A DNA stretch of 13,634 nt. Origin: Desulfurococcales archaeon. Lineage in GTDB: Archaea > Thermoproteota > Thermoprotei_A > Sulfolobales > NBVN01. Positions 5,343 to 12,502 of this stretch are shown piece by piece (within the stretch, counting starts at the first letter, position 1; each line of letters opens with the position of its first letter). The position numbers and the translations under genes are program-made. The DNA is taken from positions 1 to 13,634 of the forward strand of contig JAGGTW010000116.1 in NCBI GenBank assembly GCA_021163585.1, given 5' to 3'. The notes beneath the pieces were generated by a model. The model searched no databases, was not told the DNA's origin, and saw only the letters and a program-made list of their open reading frames with translations.

Positions 5343-6392
5343 ATGGCTAAGACAAAGGCTAGGGTCTTAATTAATGGGTATGGCGTTATAGGGAAAAGAG
5401 TTGCGGATGCTGTTGCTAAGCAGGATGACATGGTGCTTGTGGGAGTGTCAGATGTAGTCGGTGACTGGAGAGTGAGAATGGCTGTTGCTAAGGGTTATAG
5501 AATTTATGCGTCAATACCTGATAGAGCCGACGTAATGCGTAAGTCGGGGATACCCGTCGAGGGTAGTTTAGAGGAGCTGTTAAGGAATGGCGAGGTCGAC
5601 GTCGTTGTTGATGCTACTCCAGCCAAAATCGGTGCTAAGAATAAGCAACTGTATGAGAAGTATGAGGTGAGGGCCGTATTTCAGGGCGGGGAGAAGCATG
5701 AAGTAGCAGGAACTTCATTTGTAGCGCAGAGGAACTACGCTCAAGCACTGGGCAAGCAATTTGTTAGGGTTGTCAGTTGCAATACCACAGCAATATGTAG
5801 AGTGGTTGGAGGCATACATGAGAAACTAGGCGTCAGGAAAGCTAGGGTAGTTATCGTGAGGAGAGCCGTAGATGTGTGGGAGTCAAGTCACACAGGAATA
5901 ATGAATACAGTCGTCCCAAGCCTTCACGTTCCATCGCACCACGGACCTGACGCCAAGACAGTGATTCCGGACTTAGACATAGTAACTATGGCAGTAAAAG
6001 CAAGCCACAATCTATTCCATCTACACACGGCCATGCTTGAGCTCAGAAATAAAGCGTGTAGAGAGGACATCATTAAGGTGCTGGAAGAAGAGCCGAGAGT
6101 AGTGTTTGTTTCAGGAGAGGACGGTGTAGAAGGTCTTAATTCAATATTCGAGCTGGCACGGGATATAGGTAGACCCAGGGGAGACTTATATGAAATACCG
6201 GTGTGGATTGACAGCATATCTGTAGGCGGAGAAGGACGTGAAGTTTACCTAATGTGGGCTACACCAAATGAATCTAATGTAATTCCGGAAAACATCGACG
6301 CAGTAAGGGCTGTGAAGGAATTGGAGAAAGATGCCAGAAGGTCTATCGAAAAAACGGATAGTTCATTAGGGGTATTGAAGAAGCTGTACTAA
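5343..6392 (+). CDS. gap: Glyceraldehyde-3-phosphate dehydrogenase, archaeal (type II)
   Basis: The enzyme interconverts glyceraldehyde 3-phosphate and 1,3-bisphosphoglycerate with NAD(P), mainly for gluconeogenesis in archaea. It has 349 residues from ATG 5343. The N-terminal Rossmann motif is INGYGVIGKRVADAV (about 10-24). The catalytic cysteine is C146 in VVSCNTTAICR. HTGIMNTVVPSLHVPSHHGPDAKTV (about 205-230) matches the archaeal phosphate/catalytic region. The length is slightly above the usual 335-345. An upstream ATG in frame at 5265 would add 26 unrelated residues; the TATA-like CTTATTTTATTATT (5305-5318) lies after it and about 30 bases before 5343, which supports the shorter form. 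T-rich sequence at 6408-6412 may end the message. Confidence 0.96.
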   Translation: MAKTKARVLINGYGVIGKRVADAVAKQDDMVLVGVSDVVGDWRVRMAVAKGYRIYASIPDRADVMRKSGIPVEGSLEELLRNGEVDVVVDATPAKIGAKNKQLYEKYEVRAVFQGGEKHEVAGTSFVAQRNYAQALGKQFVRVVSCNTTAICRVVGGIHEKLGVRKARVVIVRRAVDVWESSHTGIMNTVVPSLHVPSHHGPDAKTVIPDLDIVTMAVKASHNLFHLHTAMLELRNKACREDIIKVLEEEPRVVFVSGEDGVEGLNSIFELARDIGRPRGDLYEIPVWIDSISVGGEGREVYLMWATPNESNVIPENIDAVRAVKELEKDARRSIEKTDSSLGVLKKLY

Positions 6393-6486
6393 AGCCGCAA
6401 GCCCATATTTTTGTTTAGTATTTTACTGAATACCTTCTTATCAAGCGTATTAAAACAGCGTCCACATGATGTACTCCTAAACCACA

Positions 6487-7395
6487 CTAACGCCGTACAT
6501 ACATGTATGAGAGTAATTCTAATATTGTTTTAGCCGCTAGTGCGGATGTCGCGTCATTGACGTCATAGGGAGGGCATACTTCGACGACGTCGAAGCCAAC
6601 CACTCTCGAATCAACGATCTTGTATAGGATATCAAGTGCTTCACTAGGTGTGAGACCGTCGGGTTCAGGTGTTTGAACACCTGGTGCGTATGCAGGGTCG
6701 AAGACGTCGGTGTCTATGGATATGTAGATCCTACTAAAGGATGAGGCTATGTCTTCAATAGCTTTGGCAGTGCCCCTTACACCTAGGCGCCTAACGTCTA
6801 GGGTTGTGTAGTACTTAAGCTTCATTCTCCTAGCATCATTAAGCTCATTCTTGCTGAAGGCTCTGACACCTACGATTACTATGGAGCGGGGGTCAATGAC
6901 CTCGCATAACCTCTTCATCACGCATGCGTGGCTGTATTTATTCCCTAGGTATGAGTCACGGAGGTCTAAGTGAGCGTCAAATATTATGAGGCAGGCATCC
7001 CTACCTAAAGTCCTAACTAAACCAGTAACTATGGGGACCGAAACTATGTGATCTCCTCCAATGAAGGCAGGCCTTCTTCCGTCATTAAATAATTCCCCCG
7101 ATACTTCCTCAACAGCCCTAAAGGTCCATGAAATTTCGCCGGGGGACACAATAATGTCGCCCTCATCATGTGGCGGGAAATCCTCTACATCAACATCAGC
7201 CCGTAGTGAGTAAGTTTCAAGGCTTTGGGAAATCAGCCTGATGTGGATAGGGGCGAATCTTGAGCCACTACGAAAGCTTGAGGTAGTATCGAAGGGGACA
7301 CCGACAATACTGTAAGGTGTTTTCAGCGGGTCACCGCTGACACCTAGGAACAAGTAAGGAGACTTATTTAAGTATAGTTCCCTCAAATCAGTCAC
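6487..7395 (-). CDS. speB: Agmatinase/arginase-family ureohydrolase
   Basis: This is a binuclear manganese ureohydrolase, probably agmatinase (agmatine to putrescine plus urea), an archaeal route to polyamines. All six metal ligands are visible in the family motifs: GGDH (about 113-116), DAHLD (140-144) and DTD (228-230). HACVMKR and FDPAYAPGVQTPEPDGLT match the substrate loop. GFDVVEVCPPYD marks the C-terminal region. The length of 302 residues is typical. Some crenarchaeal members are annotated as agmatinase without assay, so guanidinobutyrase or arginase activity remains possible. I use GTG 7395; TTG 7398 lies directly before it. The TATA-like element at 7412-7422 is about 22 bases upstream, so the message is probably leaderless. 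It is divergent from glycyl-tRNA synthetase. Confidence 0.9.
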   Translation of the reverse strand: MTDLRELYLNKSPYLFLGVSGDPLKTPYSIVGVPFDTTSSFRSGSRFAPIHIRLISQSLETYSLRADVDVEDFPPHDEGDIIVSPGEISWTFRAVEEVSGELFNDGRRPAFIGGDHIVSVPIVTGLVRTLGRDACLIIFDAHLDLRDSYLGNKYSHACVMKRLCEVIDPRSIVIVGVRAFSKNELNDARRMKLKYYTTLDVRRLGVRGTAKAIEDIASSFSRIYISIDTDVFDPAYAPGVQTPEPDGLTPSEALDILYKIVDSRVVGFDVVEVCPPYDVNDATSALAAKTILELLSYMYVRR

Positions 7396-7411
7396 CAAAT
7401 AAAGGTTTTTA

Positions 7412-7425
7412 GTTTAAAACTATAA
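7412..7425. promoter_or_regulatory. Shared bidirectional TATA region, speB and glyS
   Basis: Only 59 bases separate the start codons of speB (minus, 7395) and glyS (plus, 7455). The near-palindromic AGTTTAAAACT is the best TATA candidate for both directions. It lies about 22 bases from the speB start and about 37 bases from the glyS start. Confidence 0.5.
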
Positions 7426-7454
7426 TTAAGGGTTTGTGTAGGGTTGATGAGGTC

Positions 7455-9173
7455 ATGAATAGGGAGCACGATAAGTACGATAAGGTAGTTGAGTTAGCTA
7501 AGAGGAGAGGGTTCTTCTGGCCGTCATTCGAAATATACGGAGGTGTTGCAGGATTCTATGACTTAGGACCTCTTGGTACGTTACTTAAGAACAACATTAT
7601 CAGATTGTGGAGGGAGTTCTTTATTATTAGACACATGGACATGGTTGTTGAGATAGAGACACCTGTGATCACGCCTGGAGTAGTTTTTGAGGCGAGTGGG
7701 CATCTACATCATTTTACAGACCCTATAGTTGAGTGCACCTCATGCAGGAGAAAGTTCAGGGCCGACCAACTTATTGAAGAGGCCTTAAATATTAAGGTTG
7801 AAGGAAGAAGTGCTGAAGAATTAACCGAGATAATACGGGAAAATAATGTAAGGTGCCCGTTTTGCAGTGGTGACTTAGGTGAGGTAAGGGTATTTAACTT
7901 ACTGTTCCAGACCTTCATCGGCCCATACACTCAAAATAAAGCTTACCTGAGACCTGAGGCTGCTCAAGGAATGTTCACTTCTTTTAAGAGAGTTCACACA
8001 GTAATGAGGGAGAAACTGCCTCTAGGCATTGCTCAAATCGGTAGAGTAGCAAGGAACGAGATCTCACCAAGACAGGGTATGGTGAGGTTAAGGGAATTTA
8101 CTATAATGGAGGTTGAATTCTTCTTCGATCCTGAAGAGCCGGGTGAGCCACCACTTAGTAGGTTTGGTGGGAATCTAAGGATCTTAACAGCTAATGCCAA
8201 GGTCAGGGGTGAAGAAGGCCCGGAGACCTACGGTGTTGAAGAAGCTGTTCAGGAAGGTATAATCAAGAATAAGTGGCTGGCTTACTGGATGGCAGTAGCT
8301 AGGGACTTCATAAAAGCCCTCGGTGTTCCAGAGAACCACATGTACTTTGAGGAGAAGTTACCTCATGAAAGAGCACACTACGCTACGCAGACTTTCGACC
8401 AGCTAGTTAGAATTAGTAGGTGGGGTTGGATTGAAGTATCAGGACATGCGTACAGAGGGGACTACGACCTGCAGGGTCACATGAGGTACTCAGGTCAAGA
8501 CTTAACTGTTTTCAAGAAGTTTGAGAAGCCTGTTATTAGGAAGGTAGAGAAGGTATTCGTAAATAAGGCAGTTATTGGGAGGTTATTTAAGGAGAAAAGT
8601 GCTGAGGTACTTAAGCTACTAGAGGGTGTTGGTACTGACTTAATAAAGGAAGCCCTCAGCAAGGGGGAGAGCTATATAGAGATAAGAGAGTTTAAGGTGC
8701 CGGTGAGCGCTGTTGAGGTGAGGGTCATTGAGGAGAAAGTTGCTGGAAGGAAGTTCATACCCCACGTAGTTGAGCCGTCATTCGGCGCTGAAAGATTAGT
8801 GCTCATGGTTTTAGATCACGCATACGCGGAGGAGGAAGGGAGGGTGGTACTTAAGGTACCACCTCACGTCGCACCCATCAAATTGGCGGTTTTTCCGCTA
8901 GTAGCTAAGGAGCCCCTAGTGAGTATAGCGAAGGAATTATTTAGTAAGGCACTAGCTGAGGGAATACCAGCAATATATGATGACTCAGGGAGTATAGGGC
9001 GGAGGTACGCTAGAGCTGATGAAGTGGGTGTGCCTTATGCTGTAACTGTTGACTACCAGACCCTTGAGGATAAGACAGTAACCATTCGTGAGAGGGATAC
9101 GCGCGCCCAGGTCAGGGTAAGTCTTAGCGAGGTCGTCAGTAAGATTAGGGAGTTAGTACGTGCTCAATTATGA
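7455..9173 (+). CDS. glyS: Glycyl-tRNA synthetase, class II
   Basis: The enzyme charges tRNA-Gly in the cytoplasm and has 572 residues from ATG 7455. The N terminus has the GlyRS signature FFWPSFEIYGGVAGFYDLGPLG. A zinc-type insertion carries CTSC and CPFC. Motif 2 is in LRPEAAQGMF followed by QIGRVARNEISPRQG and REFTIMEVEFF. Motif 3 is VVEPSFGAERLVL. The C-terminal anticodon-binding domain runs from about APIKLAVFPLV to the end (DDSGSIGRRYARADEVGVPYAVTVD). It is an alpha-2, eukaryote/archaea-type enzyme. GAGGT lies about 3 bases before ATG 7455; a TTG at 7434 would add seven residues. It is transcribed divergently from speB. Confidence 0.97.
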   Translation: MNREHDKYDKVVELAKRRGFFWPSFEIYGGVAGFYDLGPLGTLLKNNIIRLWREFFIIRHMDMVVEIETPVITPGVVFEASGHLHHFTDPIVECTSCRRKFRADQLIEEALNIKVEGRSAEELTEIIRENNVRCPFCSGDLGEVRVFNLLFQTFIGPYTQNKAYLRPEAAQGMFTSFKRVHTVMREKLPLGIAQIGRVARNEISPRQGMVRLREFTIMEVEFFFDPEEPGEPPLSRFGGNLRILTANAKVRGEEGPETYGVEEAVQEGIIKNKWLAYWMAVARDFIKALGVPENHMYFEEKLPHERAHYATQTFDQLVRISRWGWIEVSGHAYRGDYDLQGHMRYSGQDLTVFKKFEKPVIRKVEKVFVNKAVIGRLFKEKSAEVLKLLEGVGTDLIKEALSKGESYIEIREFKVPVSAVEVRVIEEKVAGRKFIPHVVEPSFGAERLVLMVLDHAYAEEEGRVVLKVPPHVAPIKLAVFPLVAKEPLVSIAKELFSKALAEGIPAIYDDSGSIGRRYARADEVGVPYAVTVDYQTLEDKTVTIRERDTRAQVRVSLSEVVSKIRELVRAQL

Positions 9174-9243
9174 GGCAGGACTCCGAGTTTAAGGTGGGCC
9201 GGTACATCATAAAATAAAAACCCCATTAAGAGTACATTACAAG

Positions 9244-9606
9244 GTGTGTGTATTGAGTGAAAAGACTGCCGAGGAGGGCAAGAAACGCGACATTAAGGCT
9301 CTAGTAGCTATAATACCGCCAGCCACGCAGCTGAGGAGGAGAGAAAGCTCTAAAGTAAAAGAAAAGAGGATTAGGGTAAGGCTAAAGTCTGATGTTAAGG
9401 AGAGTGAGCTCCACATATCTCCATCACTGGCTCAGGAGCTGGACATCAAAGATTCTGCAGAACTCTCGGTCCCCGGTAAGAAGAAAATGCGGTTTAAGGT
9501 CATTTTAAACGAGGGTGTCCCATTAGGTGAGGTGTGGGTTAATGAAGAGGTAATGAAGGAGCGTGGAGTCGCCGACAACACACTAGCAACTGTTCGGGGA
9601 GCTTAA
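9244..9606 (+). CDS. Small protein of unknown function, beta-rich C-terminal part
   Basis: I do not recognise this 120-residue protein. The first 45 residues are charged and probably flexible, with KRDIKALVAIIPPATQLRRRES. Residues about 46-118 alternate short strands and turns (KRIRVRLKSDV, AELSVPGKKKMRFKVILN, GEVWVNEEVM), suggesting a small beta barrel. There are no cysteines past residue 2, no signal peptide and no membrane segment. GTG 9244 is used; TTG 9253 (MSEKTAEEG) with GGTGTG before it is equally likely. The TATA-like TCATAAAATAA (9208-9218) puts transcription start near 9240. The next gene starts three bases after its stop, so the two are probably cotranscribed. Confidence 0.7.
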   Translation: MCVLSEKTAEEGKKRDIKALVAIIPPATQLRRRESSKVKEKRIRVRLKSDVKESELHISPSLAQELDIKDSAELSVPGKKKMRFKVILNEGVPLGEVWVNEEVMKERGVADNTLATVRGA

Positions 9607-9609
9607 GTT

Positions 9610-10017
9610 ATGGATGATGTGGTTCTTTATAAAAATATTGAGTCCCTAACACTTAAGAGAGATAAATTACTTAGGAAGCTAAGGAAGCAAGTGAGGGACT
9701 ACGGTAGGGGCAGAATACGGTTCGAGGACCTCGGTCCAACACTGACTGAATTAAGAAAAACGAGGAAAGCCTACTTAAGGGTTGTCGAGCCACCGGTAAA
9801 GGTACAGCAGAAGCTCAAGGACTCCGTAGTAACGCTCATGGAGTTCACGTATTTGGTGTCAGTTAACGATGAGGCGGAACTCCTTAAAAGAATTATCGTG
9901 TTAATGCGTAAGAATGGTGTTGAGCAGTATCTAATAGAGCATGTCAAGAACGACCTTAGAGAGGTTGAGGAGCTGAGTAAGCTTGTATCCGAAGCTATCA
10001 CGAAGCTTCAGAGTTAA
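9610..10017 (+). CDS. Small helical protein of unknown function
   Basis: I do not recognise this 135-residue protein. It is almost entirely predicted helix and highly charged. Examples are LTLKRDKLLRKLRKQVRDYG at the N terminus and LIEHVKNDLREVEELSKLVSEAITKLQS at the C terminus, which read as possible coiled coils. It contains no cysteine or membrane segment. ATG 9610 has GGGGAG seven bases upstream, inside the end of the preceding gene. That three-base gap implies translational coupling and perhaps a shared role with the beta-rich partner. Confidence 0.72.
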   Translation: MDDVVLYKNIESLTLKRDKLLRKLRKQVRDYGRGRIRFEDLGPTLTELRKTRKAYLRVVEPPVKVQQKLKDSVVTLMEFTYLVSVNDEAELLKRIIVLMRKNGVEQYLIEHVKNDLREVEELSKLVSEAITKLQS

Positions 10018-10035
10018 TGTCCGGATGGCAGAACA

Positions 10036-10050
10036 TAAAAATATAAAATA
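10036..10050 (+). promoter_or_regulatory. TATA-like element of the DUF47 gene
   Basis: The A/T-rich stretch AAAAATATAAAATAC is centred about 27-32 bases before ATG 10075, so this gene probably has its own promoter despite lying close behind the previous one. Confidence 0.55.
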
Positions 10051-10074
10051 CGGTACTCTATTTCCTTAACGGGC

Positions 10075-10767
10075 ATGTTGATGGCAGATGAGATCATAAG
10101 GTACAGTGAGTCTGGCGAGCAGGAGAGTATCGCTGAAACAAATATAGTTGAGCAGTTGAACATAATGCTGAGGGATCTTGAGGAGTGTTTTAGAGAGCTT
10201 TTATTCATGGTTAAGGATTTGGATGAAGGGAGAGCAGTAGCTGTAGATAAGAGGTATGGGAGGGTAAGGAGCATTAAGGATAATATAGAAAATACTTCTG
10301 TTAATTTAATGGACTACGTGATTAAGGTTTCACCTATTCTAACGTTTAAGGATATATATCTCTACTTAATTCAGGACATCGTTAGAGCTGCTGAGCATGC
10401 TGAAGCCGCTGCTTACAGGAACCTGCTATTAAATACAAAGGAATTTGAGAGGCTCCCAGACAAGTTGTATGCTGAATTAGATGAAACCGTCAGGAAGATA
10501 ATTGACATGGTATCTAAAGTCAGGACTATGTTAGAGAAGATCAGGGCTGACCAGAAGTACATACGTGAACTCTACATAGAGTTACTTAAGGTCGAAAATG
10601 CTGTTGATGAGTACTACCGTGAGAGCGGACTTGAAATAATTAAGCACTACAGCAAGGATGTTGGTGCACTGATCCTTCTTAAGGAGCTCTTCGACAAGCT
10701 TGAGGACTCGGCAGATATAATGAAGAGGGTGGGGACTTATATCAGGTTCATCTCAATTCATAGATAG
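10075..10767 (+). CDS. DUF47 / PhoU-like helical protein
   Basis: This is a 230-residue, all-helical protein. The repeated pattern of helices with acidic motifs matches the PhoU-like DUF47 family, often found beside Pit-type phosphate transporters: ILTFKDIYLYLIQDIVRAAEHAEAAAYRNLL in the middle, and LLKELFDKLEDSADIMKRVGTYIRFISI at the end. PhoU-like proteins bind metal clusters through E/DxxxD motifs and are thought to regulate transport. No transporter is adjacent here, so the partner is unknown. ATG 10075 is followed by another in-frame ATG at 10081. Its 3' end overlaps the open frame of the endonuclease gene, so the two may be cotranscribed. Confidence 0.72.
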   Translation: MLMADEIIRYSESGEQESIAETNIVEQLNIMLRDLEECFRELLFMVKDLDEGRAVAVDKRYGRVRSIKDNIENTSVNLMDYVIKVSPILTFKDIYLYLIQDIVRAAEHAEAAAYRNLLLNTKEFERLPDKLYAELDETVRKIIDMVSKVRTMLEKIRADQKYIRELYIELLKVENAVDEYYRESGLEIIKHYSKDVGALILLKELFDKLEDSADIMKRVGTYIRFISIHR

Positions 10768-10789
10768 CTTAAAGTCATGTGGCAGAGGG

Positions 10790-11323
10790 AAGGCCTATCT
10801 TCTAGGTTCTAAAGCAATCATATTCGATGTAGACTTTGCTAAGTGTGTTTTCTCTAGGGGTTACTTCGGTAAGCCAGTTGGTATGAGAAAGCCTAAGACT
10901 ACTGAAATAGATGAGCCTATCGAGTTATCACTGCTTGAGGTGCTGTACTTAGCTGAAGCAGGTATTTTAGAGGTTTACAGAAGTAATAGGAAGCTAGAGA
11001 TTAATGAATTAGTAGATTTTGCGAGGTCTGTTATGCCAGCATTCGACAACTTATACCCGATATATAAGGAGTTAAGGAGCCGTGGCTTTATAGTTAGGTC
11101 AGCCCTTAAGTATGGCGCTGACTTCGCTATATACAGAACGAGGCCGGGCCTCGAGCACGCCCCATTTATTGTTAAGGTAATAAACTTCAATGACGTTGTT
11201 GATCCAGGTGACCTTGTTGGATGGGGCAGGGTAGCGCACAGCGTAAGGAAGTACCTGTTGCTGGCTGTGACATACCCTAATAATGAATGGAAATACATAA
11301 TGTTTAAATGGCTTCGACCATAA
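10790..11323 (+). CDS. endA: tRNA-splicing endonuclease, catalytic subunit
   Basis: The enzyme cuts bulge-helix-bulge sites in precursor tRNAs, here including the split tRNA. Counting from ATG 10883, the catalytic triad is Tyr84 (GADFAIY), His92 (LEHAPFIV) and Lys123 (HSVRKYLL). The ending EWKYIMFKWL is typical of crenarchaeal subunits. The first standard start is ATG 10883, but the frame is open upstream to 10724. There it encodes family sequence: YLLGSKAIIFDVDFAKCVF, then SRGYFGKPVGMRKPK, matching the N-terminal domain of crenarchaeal EndA. No ATG, GTG or TTG occurs in that stretch, so the true start is unresolved; 10790 is a guess from alignment by eye. Crenarchaeal enzymes need a second, structural subunit, which is not in this window. 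Confidence 0.9.
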   Translation, partial: KAYLLGSKAIIFDVDFAKCVFSRGYFGKPVGMRKPKTTEIDEPIELSLLEVLYLAEAGILEVYRSNRKLEINELVDFARSVMPAFDNLYPIYKELRSRGFIVRSALKYGADFAIYRTRPGLEHAPFIVKVINFNDVVDPGDLVGWGRVAHSVRKYLLLAVTYPNNEWKYIMFKWLRP

Positions 11324-11367
11324 ACACATCTTGGGGTATATTCAGAGAGCAACCATGGTGATGCGGT

Positions 11368-11757
11368 TTGAAACAGCATGGCAGACGTTCTGACAGGAGT
11401 AGAAGATATCCATCCAGGCCTGCGATACCTATGCCACTAGGAAAGCAGTGTAATCCACTGTGCTCGTTCTTTAAGTGCTCAAAGAACGCTTTAGTGATCG
11501 TTAATAAGGTTGTTAAGGGGCATGTGCAGAAGGTAGCTATGTGTAGGTGGATAGGCGATCAGTGTCTAGGCGTAAAGTGTCAGTTTGCATTTTGTGAGAG
11601 GAGGGCACTCCTACCTGACGGTACTTGCGCGTTTGCTATTAGGTTTAGGGAGAGTGGGGATGAATTCCTAAAGGAGGTTGAAAAGGAGTCGCTGGATAAT
11701 AGGGTCAGGGATCTACTCAGTCGAAGAGTAGGTCGCAGAGAGTCTCTCGCTGACTAG
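11368..11757 (+). CDS. Cysteine-rich protein of unknown function, probable metal or Fe-S binding
   Basis: This 129-residue protein has eight cysteines, all between residues 28 and 87: C28-x3-C32-x4-C37, then C59-x6-C66-x4-C71-x4-C76 and C87. The blocks KQCNPLCSFFKCSKNAL and MCRWIGDQCLGVKCQFAFC...LLPDGTC look strongly constrained and suggest a zinc or iron-sulfur site. I cannot name the family. The first 25 residues are basic and probably disordered. TTG 11368 is supported by GGTGAT (11357-11362) five bases upstream; an ATG at codon 22 is an alternative. The end overlaps the 3' end of ubiX on the other strand by 41 bases. It follows endA by 44 bases and may be cotranscribed with it. Confidence 0.75.
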   Translation: MKQHGRRSDRSRRYPSRPAIPMPLGKQCNPLCSFFKCSKNALVIVNKVVKGHVQKVAMCRWIGDQCLGVKCQFAFCERRALLPDGTCAFAIRFRESGDEFLKEVEKESLDNRVRDLLSRRVGRRESLAD

Positions 11758-12325
11758 TGCGACCACTACCCCACCTAGTGTAAAGGTTGTTCTCAATACC
11801 TAAGATGTCGAGCACTTTACCAACAATGAAATTAATTATATCATCAACTGAGGTAATATTACCGTAAAACGCAGGTGATGCAGGCATTACCACAGCACCA
11901 GCTATAGATGCTTTAAGCATGTTCGTAATATCGATAGTACTGAGCGGGGTCTCCCTTATAAGTAAAACAACTTTTTTCCTTAACCTGAGGGCATTACACG
12001 CAGTTCTGCTTACCAAGTTGTCTTGGCGAGATGTGGAAATATCAGAGAGTGTTTTGAGGGAACATGGGGCAATAACAACTGCGTCTAGAATAAATGACGA
12101 GGAAGCTAAAGGGGATGTAAGGTCATCGTCCATGTACGTAGCCACGGCTTTAGACTTGATGTACTTAAGTAGTTTTTCCTTCTTAAAACACTCACTTTCT
12201 GATACAGTTACAGCGTGCTTGGTTATGACAGCGTGGACTTCATGACTCCTCCTCCACAGCTCGTGAATGAGCTTTAACCCGTAAATTACTCCACTAGCAC
12301 CTGTTAGGCATACAGCAATTCTCAC
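11717..12325 (-). CDS. ubiX: Flavin prenyltransferase UbiX
   Basis: UbiX attaches a dimethylallyl group to FMN and makes the prenylated-flavin cofactor of UbiD-type decarboxylases. In many archaea this supports the decarboxylase of the modified mevalonate pathway. From GTG 12325 it has 202 residues. The N-terminal Rossmann-like motif is RIAVCLTGASGVIYGLKL (2-19). The flavin/prenyl-binding stretch is SSSFILDAVVIAPCSLKTLSDI, followed by NLVSRTACNALRLRKKVVLLIRETPLS and MPASPAFY, all family hallmarks. The usual C-terminal LDILGI...RW is followed by a tail of about 18 residues that overlaps the converging cysteine-rich gene. I prefer GTG 12325, with GGGAGG upstream, over ATG 12358, because the minus-strand TATA region near 12378 predicts a start near 12352. 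No ubiD is present here. Confidence 0.93.
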   Translation of the reverse strand: MRIAVCLTGASGVIYGLKLIHELWRRSHEVHAVITKHAVTVSESECFKKEKLLKYIKSKAVATYMDDDLTSPLASSSFILDAVVIAPCSLKTLSDISTSRQDNLVSRTACNALRLRKKVVLLIRETPLSTIDITNMLKASIAGAVVMPASPAFYGNITSVDDIINFIVGKVLDILGIENNLYTRWGSGRTSQRETLCDLLFD

Positions 12326-12360
12326 ATGTCCTCCCTGGTAATCTAGGTACGCAATCATAT

Positions 12361-12380
12361 TTTATTATTGTTTATTAAGG
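12361..12380. promoter_or_regulatory. A/T-rich divergent promoter, ubiX and C/D box RNA
   Basis: The stretch TTTATTATTGTTTATTAAGG can serve both strands. On the minus strand CTTAATAAAC is about 26 bases before a ubiX start site near 12352. On the plus strand TTTATTAAG is about 25-30 bases before the guide RNA at about 12400. Confidence 0.45.
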
Positions 12381-12399
12381 TGAGTAGTCAAGTATATTA

Positions 12400-12458
12400 T
12401 GCAGGTGATGACGCTCGAAAGGACTGACTGGTGAGGTCCCCGCGCAGGGCTGAGGAGT
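12400..12458 (+). ncRNA. C/D box sRNA (2'-O-methylation guide)
   Basis: The layout is a textbook archaeal C/D guide: C box GTGATGA (12405-12411), a 12-base guide CGCTCGAAAGGA (12412-12423), D' box CTGA (12424-12427), 3-base spacer, C' box GTGAGGT (12431-12437, two mismatches), a 12-base guide CCCCGCGCAGGG (12438-12449), and D box CTGA (12450-12453). The RNA would bind L7Ae, Nop5 and fibrillarin. By the N+5 rule the D' guide would methylate the fifth base (U) of target UCCUUUCGAGCG, and the D guide the fifth base (G) of CCCUGCGCGGGG. I cannot assign the targets from this window. It lies between ubiX and the UPF0173 gene, and the exact ends are uncertain. Confidence 0.82.
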
Positions 12459-12502
12459 ATGGTACTACTTCTGGATTAAACCAAGTTAAAAAGTAAGGTA
12501 GC

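Noticed and set aside
6460..6485. ATGATGT as C box between GAPDH and speB
   Set aside because: It is followed by CTAA rather than CTGA and has no second box pair.
10975..11379. 134-codon open frame on the minus strand across endA
   Set aside because: The plus strand encodes the full catalytic domain of the endonuclease here. The minus frame has no recognisable features.
11919..12245. 108-codon open frame on the plus strand inside ubiX
   Set aside because: It is the opposite-strand shadow of a well-conserved ubiX frame and resembles no protein I know.
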